Shown here: positions 53,844 to 59,856 of the stretch, piece by piece
How positions within the stretch are numbered: position 1 is the first letter of the stretch
Layout: each line of letters opens with the position of its first letter
Translations under genes and position numbers: made by a program
The notes under the pieces: generated by a model
Told to the model about the DNA's origin: nothing
Seen by the model: only the letters and a program-made list of their open reading frames with translations
The model's database searches: none
Assembly (NCBI RefSeq): GCF_001440405.1
Contig: NZ_LLXX01000015.1
Span: 1-59,856, forward strand
Length of the DNA stretch: 59,856 nt
Direction: 5' to 3'
From: Bradyrhizobium valentinum
GTDB lineage: Bacteria; Pseudomonadota; Alphaproteobacteria; Rhizobiales; Xanthobacteraceae

Positions 53844-55487
53844 ATGAGCCAGGCAACATTCGCGACCCACGAGGTCTTCAACCAGTCACCACCGTTCGAA
53901 GATATCGATCTATTTGCGGCCGATCGGCCGTTGGTCGAAGCGGTGGCCGCCAACGGCGGCGCTTCGGCCGAGGGCGAGTTGTCGGACTTCGGCAAGCACT
54001 GGGGTTCGGCTGTCATGGCCGAACGCGGCCGCGTTGCCAACGAGAACACGCCGAGACTGCGCACCTTCGATTCCAAAGGCAATCGGCGCGACGAGGTCGA
54101 GTTTCATCCGGCCTATCACGACTTGATGGCGCGCAGCGCGCATGCCGGCGTGCACAATTCGACCTGGAACGCGTCAGGCAAGCCGGCCGGCGGCGCGTCG
54201 GAGGCGATCCGCGCGGCGAAATTCTACATGGCCGCGCAGGTCGAGACCGGGCATCTCTGCCCGATCACCATGACGCGGGCCTCCGTCGCCGCGCTGGCAG
54301 AACAGCCCGACCTGCTGGCCAGGGTGATGCCGGTGCTGGGCACGCGATCCTACGATCCGGCCTTCGCGCCCTGGTGGACCAAGCGCGGCATGACGCTCGG
54401 CATGGGCATGACCGAAAAGCAGGGCGGCACCGACGTGCGCTCCAACATGACGCGGGCGGAGCGCGACGGGAACGCCTATCGGATCACCGGGCATAAATGG
54501 TTCATGTCGGCACCGATGTGCGACGCCTTCCTGGTGCTGGCGCAGGCCGAGGATGGCTTGAGCTGTTTCTTTATGCCGCGCTTTACGCCCGACGGGGCGA
54601 TCAACGCGATTCGGTTCCAGCGGCTCAAGGACAAGCTCGGCAACCGTTCGAACGCCTCCTCGGAAGTCGAGTTTCACGGCGCCTATGCCGAGCGCGTCGG
54701 CGACGAGGGCAAGGGTATCCGCACCATCATCCAGATGGTGCAATTGACGCGGCAGGATTGCGCGATTGCTTCGGCCGGTCTGATGCGCTCCGGCCTGGCG
54801 CATGCGCTGCACCACGCAAGGCATCGCAGCGTGTTCCAAAAACATCTCGCCGATCAGCCGCTGATGAAGGCGGTGCTGTCGGACATGGCGCTGCATGTCG
54901 AGGCTACCGTCGCGCTGGTGATGCGGCTGTGCCGTTCGTTCGACCGCGCGCCTGCCGACGCCAAGGAAGCCGCCTATATGCGGCTGCTGACGCCGGCCAT
55001 CAAATACTGGGTCTGCAAGAGCGCGCCCGGCTTTCTCTATGAGGCGATGGAGTGCCTCGGCGGCAATGGTTACGTGGAAGAGGGCATTGTGGCGCGGCAT
55101 TACCGGGAGTCGCCGGTCAACGCGATCTGGGAAGGCTCCGGCAATGTGATGTGCCTCGACGTGCTCCGCGCGCTGTCGCGCGAGCCGGAAGCGGGATCCG
55201 GCATCCTGCATGAACTGACCGGCGAGACGCTCGGATTGCCGGGCGCGGGTGAGGCAACCGCGTTCATCGGCAAGGCGTTCCACCGGCCGGACAGCGAGCG
55301 CGTGGCGCGGCTGGCGGTCGAGAAGCTGGCGCTGCTGGCGGCTTCCGCCGCGCTCAATGCCGTGTCGCCGCGGCATGCGCAGTTGTTCGCAGCCACGCGC
55401 CTTGCCGGGACTCACGCCGGCATGTACGGCGCGGTCGATCTGGCCAATGACGACATCCGCGGACTCTTGGGGCGTACGCTGCCGTGA
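53844..55487 (+). CDS. aidB: Acyl-CoA dehydrogenase family protein, AidB type
   Basis: A 547-residue FAD-binding protein of the AidB branch. E. coli AidB is induced in the Ada response to alkylation and binds DNA, with only weak isovaleryl-CoA dehydrogenase activity. AidB-specific features are the long N-terminal region (THEVFNQSPPFEDIDLFAAD), MTLGMGMTEKQGGTDVRSN, and ECLGGNGYVEEGIVARHYRE followed by the extra C-terminal domain. The length matches E. coli AidB (541). ATG at 53844. I see no Ada box or Ada gene nearby. A palindromic element follows the stop. Confidence 0.92.
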   Translation: MSQATFATHEVFNQSPPFEDIDLFAADRPLVEAVAANGGASAEGELSDFGKHWGSAVMAERGRVANENTPRLRTFDSKGNRRDEVEFHPAYHDLMARSAHAGVHNSTWNASGKPAGGASEAIRAAKFYMAAQVETGHLCPITMTRASVAALAEQPDLLARVMPVLGTRSYDPAFAPWWTKRGMTLGMGMTEKQGGTDVRSNMTRAERDGNAYRITGHKWFMSAPMCDAFLVLAQAEDGLSCFFMPRFTPDGAINAIRFQRLKDKLGNRSNASSEVEFHGAYAERVGDEGKGIRTIIQMVQLTRQDCAIASAGLMRSGLAHALHHARHRSVFQKHLADQPLMKAVLSDMALHVEATVALVMRLCRSFDRAPADAKEAAYMRLLTPAIKYWVCKSAPGFLYEAMECLGGNGYVEEGIVARHYRESPVNAIWEGSGNVMCLDVLRALSREPEAGSGILHELTGETLGLPGAGEATAFIGKAFHRPDSERVARLAVEKLALLAASAALNAVSPRHAQLFAATRLAGTHAGMYGAVDLANDDIRGLLGRTLP

Positions 55488-55500
55488 ATATCTTTTATCC

Positions 55501-55565
55501 GTCATGGCCGGGCATAGCCGTCCGAAGGACGGCGTCGCTGCCGCTCGCCTATGCCCTGACATGAC
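55501..55565. repeat. Extragenic palindromic element, family E
   Basis: Outer arms 55501-55517 and 55549-55565 match at 15 of 17 positions (GTCATGGCCGGGCATAG and its partner), and an inner hairpin CCGTCC-gaa-GGACGG (55518-55532) lies next to the left arm. It sits between aidB and the CPBP gene. Confidence 0.75.
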
Positions 55566-55585
55566 GACACCGAGAAAGTTGATTG

Positions 55586-56365
55586 ATGGCCTCCCTTACT
55601 ACAACAAGCTCCACTGCCGTACCGCCCGCTATCCCCGATCAGCGGCCGCCACGCGTCTGGAAATTCTGGGGCACGTCGCTGTGGGGCCTGTTCATCTTCG
55701 CAGCGATGTTTCTCGGCCAGGTCACGGTCATCATCTACTTCGTGCTGCGGCATGGCGGGTCGTTCGACATCACTGATGCGATCCGTATCGTCGGCAGCGG
55801 CCTGACCATCTCGCTCTCCGTCATCCTGGGACTGCCCGCCGTGCTGCTGGCGACGTGGGTCGCGATCCGTCCGACGCGGATACCCTTTGCCGATTATCTG
55901 GCGCTGCGCTGGCCCTCATGGCGCAATTTCCTCACAGGTGTAGCCGCACTGGCCATCCTCGTCGGCGCCTGGGACCTGCTGTCGCGGGCACTCGGGCGCG
56001 AGGTAACGCCGGGCTTCATGGGCGACGTGCTGAAATCAGCCCAGGCCGATGGCGCGCTGTGGCTGCTGGTGATCGCGTTTTCCGTCGCCGCGCCGATGTG
56101 GGAAGAGATTTTTGCGCGCGGGTTTCTCTACCGCGGCTGGTCGGAATCAAGGCTCGGCGTCGCCGGGGCCATCTTCCTGTCGTCGCTGGCCTGGACCGCG
56201 CTGCATCTGCAGTACGACTGGTTCTTCTTCGGCGAGGTGTTTTCGATCGGCCTGCTGCTGGGCTACCTCCGCTACCGCACCAACTCGACCTGGCTGACGA
56301 TCGTCCTGCACGGCATCAATAATCTGGCAGCGACGATTCAGACCCTCTGGCTGGCCGGGCACTAG
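55586..56365 (+). CDS. CPBP family intramembrane glutamic protease
   Basis: A 259-residue membrane protein with about seven or eight helices. The CAAX-protease/bacteriocin-processing (ABI) motifs are visible: EEIFARGFLYR (the EExxxR motif), then FLSSLAWTALH and FSIGLLLGYLRYRTNSTW, and VLHGINN with the third-motif His. Bacterial members are intramembrane endopeptidases, often of unknown substrate; some confer bacteriocin self-immunity. The ATG at 55586 directly follows a TTG. Confidence 0.9.
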   Translation: MASLTTTSSTAVPPAIPDQRPPRVWKFWGTSLWGLFIFAAMFLGQVTVIIYFVLRHGGSFDITDAIRIVGSGLTISLSVILGLPAVLLATWVAIRPTRIPFADYLALRWPSWRNFLTGVAALAILVGAWDLLSRALGREVTPGFMGDVLKSAQADGALWLLVIAFSVAAPMWEEIFARGFLYRGWSESRLGVAGAIFLSSLAWTALHLQYDWFFFGEVFSIGLLLGYLRYRTNSTWLTIVLHGINNLAATIQTLWLAGH

Positions 56366-56389
56366 CGGTTCTCCGCAATGACGGCCGGT

Positions 56390-57313
56390 CTACGCCACCA
56401 GCGCAATCGCGATCGGCATCGTGATCGCCGCCAAAATGGTCTGCAGCGTGATGATCTGCGCCAATAGCGGCGCGTCGCCGCCCATTTGCCGCGCCAGCAC
56501 GTAAGCGCTGGACGAGGTGGGCACCGCAGCGCAGGCCGTGACGATGGCAAGGTTCGAGCCCGAAAGCCCGAACCAGACCCCCAGCGCGACCGCGATGACG
56601 GGCATCAGCACGAGCTTGAGGAACAGCGCGACCGAAGCGGCAAGGCTCGGCCGGAATATGCCTTCGAGATGCAGGCCGGCGCCGGTCACCAGCAGGCCGA
56701 TGGCGAGCGAGGAGCGTCCGAGCGCGTCCGCCACCTCATGCCAGAGTTTGGGGAGCGGGATATGCGTGACGTTGAGCGCGAGCCCGATCGCGCAGGCCCA
56801 GATCAAAGGATTGCACACCACGGTCATGACGATCGATCCGACCGAGCGTTTCTCCGGCGAAGCGTAGTGGGCGAGCACTGAGACGCTGAATACGTTGACG
56901 AGCGGGATGATGGCGACCATGGCGACCGAGGCCAGCGCCAGCCCAAGGTCGCCAAACAGACTGCCGGAGACGGCGAGCGCCACATAAGTCTGCCAGCGCG
57001 TCGCGCCCTGGAAGATCGAGGTGAAGGCCGGACCATCGACCGAGGCGCGCGCGAGCAAGGGCCGCAGCGCAAGGCACAATAGCGACATCAGCAGGACCGA
57101 CAGCAGCAGTGCGCCGCCGACGCCGGCCACCGGCACCTTGCTCAGGTCGGCTTTCACCAGCGTCTGCACCAGCAGAACCGGAAACAGCACGTAGTAGGTC
57201 AGCCGCTCCAGCCCGTGCCACTGCGTCTCGGGCCGGATCAGGGTCCGCTTCAGGATGAAGCCGAGCACGATCAGCAAAAACACCGGCAGCAGCGCCGCAA
57301 TGACGACCGCCAT
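56390..57313 (-). CDS. AEC family transporter (auxin efflux carrier type)
   Basis: A 307-residue protein with about ten helices, typical of the AEC family (bile/arsenite/riboflavin-fold superfamily), whose bacterial members move malonate or malate and other small acids. Recognisable parts are AALLPVFLLIVLGFILKRTL, NPLIWACAIGLALN and LLVTGAGLHLEGI. The ATG at 57313 is separated by only 2 bp from the ruvX stop, so the two are co-translated; a longer reading frame upstream overlaps ruvX and is not used. The substrate is unknown. Confidence 0.88.
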   Translation of the reverse strand: MAVVIAALLPVFLLIVLGFILKRTLIRPETQWHGLERLTYYVLFPVLLVQTLVKADLSKVPVAGVGGALLLSVLLMSLLCLALRPLLARASVDGPAFTSIFQGATRWQTYVALAVSGSLFGDLGLALASVAMVAIIPLVNVFSVSVLAHYASPEKRSVGSIVMTVVCNPLIWACAIGLALNVTHIPLPKLWHEVADALGRSSLAIGLLVTGAGLHLEGIFRPSLAASVALFLKLVLMPVIAVALGVWFGLSGSNLAIVTACAAVPTSSSAYVLARQMGGDAPLLAQIITLQTILAAITMPIAIALVA

Positions 57314-57315
57314 TC

Positions 57316-57798
57316 TCAGCGATCTCCGCGCAGCTTCGCCAGCCGGTCCAGCGCGCCCTGCAGGATGAACATCGCGGCATGCTCGTCGATCACCTCGGCG
57401 CGGCGGGCGCGGGAGACGTCCATGCCGATCAATTCGCGCTCGACGGCCGCGGTCGAGAGCCGCTCGTCCCATAAAGCGATGGCAAGCCCCGTGAGGTTGG
57501 AAAAATTACGGGCAAAGGCGCGGGTCGATTGCGCGCGTGGCCCCTCGCTGCCGTCCATGTTGATGGGCAGGCCGAGCACGAAGCCGACGGCGCTGCGTTC
57601 GCCCGAAATCGCCAACAGCCGCGCCGCGTCGGCCTTGAAAGCCTTGCGCTGGATCGTCTCGACACCGGTCGCCAACCGGCGGTCAGGATCGGATACGGCG
57701 ACGCCGATGGTCTTGGTGCCGAGATCTAGCCCGATGAGGGCGCCACGCTCGGGCCAGTGGGTGACGGCATCGATCAGGGGAAGGATGGGGGCGGGCAT
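57316..57798 (-). CDS. ruvX: Pre-16S rRNA nuclease YqgF / putative Holliday-junction resolvase RuvX
   Basis: A 160-residue RNase H-like nuclease that trims pre-16S rRNA and was earlier assigned as a Holliday-junction resolvase. The catalytic acids are in GLDLGTKTIGVAVSD (first Asp), WDERLSTAAVER (Glu) and DEHAAMFILQ (last Asp). GLPINMDGSEGPRAQS is the family signature. The ATG at 57798 gives the family-sized product; an in-frame extension to 57870 is unlikely. It runs into the AEC gene. Confidence 0.95.
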   Translation of the reverse strand: MPAPILPLIDAVTHWPERGALIGLDLGTKTIGVAVSDPDRRLATGVETIQRKAFKADAARLLAISGERSAVGFVLGLPINMDGSEGPRAQSTRAFARNFSNLTGLAIALWDERLSTAAVERELIGMDVSRARRAEVIDEHAAMFILQGALDRLAKLRGDR

Positions 57799-57889
57799 GG
57801 TCCCGCTTAACACGCGGTGTGCCGCACAGGCAAAGCCGATCGGAGCGTGGCGTCTATGCGAGAACGCCACGCCATTCGTCGATTTAGTC

Positions 57890-58825
57890 TTACCGGATCG
57901 CGACCGGGTTGATCATGCTCTGCACGCCGCCCTTGAAGCGCGGCTGGCCGAGCACGAACAGGAACTCGTAGGCCTTGTCCTTGGCGAGTTCTGCCGTGTC
58001 GAGATTTTCGAGGATGTAGGTCCCGTTCATCGCCAGCAGGATCTGATGCACCTCGAAGATGTTTTTCGACTCGAAAGGAAGGACTTCGAGTCCCCAGGTA
58101 TCGGCGCCGACGGCGACCACGCCCTTGCCGGTGAGATACTTGGCGCCTTCGACCCCCAGGCCCGGCTCGCCTGCACTATAGCGCTTGTCGTCCTTGCCGA
58201 TCAGGCTGAGCCAGCCGGTGTGGAAGATCACGACGTCGCCCTGGCGGATTTCGACGCCCTGTTTCTTCGCGACTTCCTCGATCTCCTTGACGTTGAAGGC
58301 GGTGCCTTCCTTGACCACGTCGGTGCCGTAGTGAGCCGCCATGTCGAGCAGCACGCCGCGGGTCACCATCGGCGGGACTTTCTCAATGCCGAGCTTTTTC
58401 AGCCCCGTCGGATCGGCGAAATCGGCGAGTTTGTTGCCATTGTAGTAGACGTGCTCGATACCGAGATGGCCGAGGCCGTCCAACTGACTACCGACGCCGA
58501 CCCAGCCTTCAATGATGTCGTCGTTGTAGGTCGTCTTGTTGGGTCCAAGGCCGGGAATGCCGGCCTGGCCGGGCTGCACGATCGTGACCTTGAAGGCCCG
58601 CGGTGGATAGGCGGGGGTCTTGGAATCGACGGGAATGCCGAGCGCGTAGGTTTTGCCGGTCTTGACCAAGCCCGCTGCCTTCACGACGAGTTCGGGCTTC
58701 ATGTAGTTGGCGGCGCCGATCTCGTCGTTCGGCCCCCATTTCGATTTCGTCCAGTCTTGAGCGCTTGCCGTTCCGACCGCATCCAACAAGGCAACAGAAC
58801 AGCTCAATACGAACGCAAGGCGCAT
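57890..58825 (-). CDS. Exported cyclase-family protein
   Basis: A 311-residue protein of the cyclase family (PF04199, including kynurenine formamidase and isatin hydrolase relatives). A signal peptide (about 1-22) places it in the periplasm. The metal site is of the variant type GSQLDGLGHLG (usually HxGTHxD in the classical form), as in other SQxDGLxHxG members. DVVIFHTGW and the QILLAMNGTYILENL region are typical. The reaction is unknown; relatives hydrolyse cyclic amides. A 13 bp dyad lies 50 bp upstream. Confidence 0.85.
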   Translation of the reverse strand: MRLAFVLSCSVALLDAVGTASAQDWTKSKWGPNDEIGAANYMKPELVVKAAGLVKTGKTYALGIPVDSKTPAYPPRAFKVTIVQPGQAGIPGLGPNKTTYNDDIIEGWVGVGSQLDGLGHLGIEHVYYNGNKLADFADPTGLKKLGIEKVPPMVTRGVLLDMAAHYGTDVVKEGTAFNVKEIEEVAKKQGVEIRQGDVVIFHTGWLSLIGKDDKRYSAGEPGLGVEGAKYLTGKGVVAVGADTWGLEVLPFESKNIFEVHQILLAMNGTYILENLDTAELAKDKAYEFLFVLGQPRFKGGVQSMINPVAIR

Positions 58826-58874
58826 CGCAGTCCCTCCCAGATTGACGTTATGGTTTTTGGTAGCCAGCGCCTCA

Positions 58875-58887
58875 TACTAACGTAGTA
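58875..58887. promoter_or_regulatory. Small dyad upstream of the cyclase-family gene
   Basis: TACTA-ACG-TAGTA is a perfect 13 bp palindrome, 50 bp before the cyclase start codon. It could be an operator for either the cyclase gene or the small divergent gene at 59024; on size alone it is weak evidence. Confidence 0.35.
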
Positions 58888-59023
58888 GTGTGGCGCGGCC
58901 AGAGGTTTTTTGAGCAAGACGCTCGCATCGCCGTCCGAGGAAGCGTGCCGCGCAAATCATCTTGTTGCGGAAAGATGGCACAGAAGTTTCGTCCGGCGGA
59001 ATGAACGCGGGTAAGGCTATTTG

Positions 59024-59239
59024 ATGGATGCGCTTAGTCTGTTCGGCCTGTTCGCGGTGACCGCGATGCTCGTGGCATACGCGCTGGAGGACCGCAGCCA
59101 CTGGTTCATCCTGGCCTTCGCCGGCGCTTGCGCGCTTGGCTCTGCTTACGGCTTTCTTCAGGGCGCATGGCCGTTCGGACTGGTCGAGGCGATCTGGACC
59201 GGCGTTGCGGTGCGGCGCTGGTATGTCAGGCTGCAATAA
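59024..59239 (+). CDS. Small membrane protein of unknown family
   Basis: A 71-residue protein with two hydrophobic helices (SLFGLFAVTAMLVAYAL and FILAFAGACALGSAYGFL) separated by EDRSH, then an amphipathic C-terminal segment (FGLVEAIWTGVAVRRWY). I do not recognise a named family, though two-helix proteins of this size with the VEAIWTGVA end are common in Bradyrhizobium and related genera. The ATG at 59024 directly follows a TTG. Its 3' end overlaps the LysR gene by 14 bp in convergent orientation. Confidence 0.65.
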   Translation: MDALSLFGLFAVTAMLVAYALEDRSHWFILAFAGACALGSAYGFLQGAWPFGLVEAIWTGVAVRRWYVRLQ

Positions 59240-59856
59240 CCTCGCCATTGTTGCTCAGGCAGGATGCGAAGACCTGCAGGGCACTGTATTGATGCGCCGT
59301 ACGGCGGGTGATGAAAAGCGTCTCCACGCGTGACTGCGCCGGGCTTAGCGTGTGGATGCTCACGCTGTCATTCCGCCCGACTACAGCGCGCGGCAGCAGC
59401 GTCACGCCCATGTCGGCGGCAACGCAGCCGATCATGCCGTCGAGCGTGCCAAGCTCGAATCGGGCGGAAGATGGCCAGCCGAATTCCGAAAAGATCTGCT
59501 CGAGCCGCTGGCGGTAGGTGCAGCCGGTGCGGAACACCAGCGCGGTCGGTCCCGATTCCGGCGTGCCCGCGCGTAAAGCGGTGAGGCTCTGCCATCGCCG
59601 CGCCGTGACCAGCACCAGTTCTTCGCGGAAGGCGACCGTCGCATTGAGTTCGGCATGCTCGACCGGACCTGCGACGAACGCGCCGTCAAGCGTGCCGTTG
59701 AGCACGCCAGCCACCAGCTCGGCCGTTGTCGAAGTCCGCAATGACAGCCGCACCGCCGGGAAGCGGCGATGGAAATCGGCGAGCAAAGAGGGTAGGCGCA
59801 CCGCCGCCGTCGTCTCCATCGAGCCGATCGCGAGCGGCCCCTTCGGCTCGCCATCG
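59226..59856 (-). CDS. LysR family transcriptional regulator (partial, 5' end outside window)
   Basis: The last 210 codons of a LysR-type regulator: the effector-binding domain begins at the window edge with PLAIGSMETTAAVRLPSLL and continues through the two alpha/beta subdomains (GAFVAGPVEHAEL, VAADMGVTLLPRAV). The N-terminal HTH is beyond 59856. An internal ATG at 59819 is not the real start. Because the HTH and promoter are missing, its target genes cannot be proposed. Confidence 0.9.
   Translation of the reverse strand, partial: DGEPKGPLAIGSMETTAAVRLPSLLADFHRRFPAVRLSLRTSTTAELVAGVLNGTLDGAFVAGPVEHAELNATVAFREELVLVTARRWQSLTALRAGTPESGPTALVFRTGCTYRQRLEQIFSEFGWPSSARFELGTLDGMIGCVAADMGVTLLPRAVVGRNDSVSIHTLSPAQSRVETLFITRRTAHQYSALQVFASCLSNNGEVIAA

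Noticed and set aside
57215..58885. 556-codon open frame antisense to ruvX and the cyclase gene
   Set aside because: It spans two genes and their gap on the opposite strand; the translation is low-complexity.

Overview
This 59.9 kb window is high-GC chromosomal DNA that looks like an alphaproteobacterium of the Rhizobiales, most likely Bradyrhizobium or a close relative. The pointers are MipZ, a DivK-PleD pair, EipB (DUF1849), DUF1489 and DUF3572 proteins, a phasin, a ClpS-ClpA pair, and the string dinB / DUF3572 / divK / pleD / rpmG / nudix / DUF983 / rnr / topA / dprA / plsY / pyrC-like / pyrB. The genus is an inference from gene content, not a database match. I see no rRNA, tRNA, CRISPR array, prophage or intact insertion sequence.

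Layout. 1-5.8 kb: DUF1489, panC, mipZ, a leftover MmyB-type ligand domain, a membrane-anchored alpha/beta hydrolase, and a VWA protein next to a membrane-tethered J-domain protein. 6-14 kb: cell envelope and proteostasis, with a D,D-carboxypeptidase carrying a SPOR tail, a phasin behind a well-defined promoter with two matching palindromes, clpS-clpA, a PilZ protein and a lytic transglycosylase. 14-20 kb: azlCD amino-acid exporter, trmO, a HIT protein, a FemAB/GNAT-like protein, a glycerophosphodiesterase, RidA and EipB. 20.3-26.8 kb: a same-strand run with a second 2-oxo-acid dehydrogenase (E1alpha, E1beta, E2, no E3), an NfeD protease, a slipin, a GYD protein and a RidA-like protein lacking the usual arginine.

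26.9-52.8 kb: the core string listed above, interrupted by accessory modules. Between pleD and rpmG lie a serine hydrolase and a TetR-MFS efflux pair. An LLM flavin monooxygenase follows rpmG. Between topA and dprA are HxlR-SDR, a 46-residue membrane protein and AzoR-HxlR. Between dprA and plsY are an amidase, an AraC regulator and a cupin. 53-59.9 kb: a VanX-like dipeptidase, AidB-like acyl-CoA dehydrogenase, CPBP protease, AEC transporter, ruvX, a cyclase-family protein, a small membrane protein and a LysR gene cut by the window end.

Regulation and repeats. Several divergent intergenic regions hold long inverted repeats placed where a neighbouring repressor should bind (TetR/MFS at 32697-32720; HxlR/SDR at 43521-43576; the phasin promoter at 8213-8263). 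At least five families of extragenic palindromic elements of 65-120 bp are scattered between genes. Two near-identical copies of one family bracket the serine hydrolase gene, and one element supplies the stop codon of an HxlR gene. The most interesting protein-level observations are a dihydroorotase homologue without its metal-binding His-x-His, the Arg-less RidA, the altered E2 active-site motif, and the conserved-looking pairs VWA + J-protein and NfeD + slipin.
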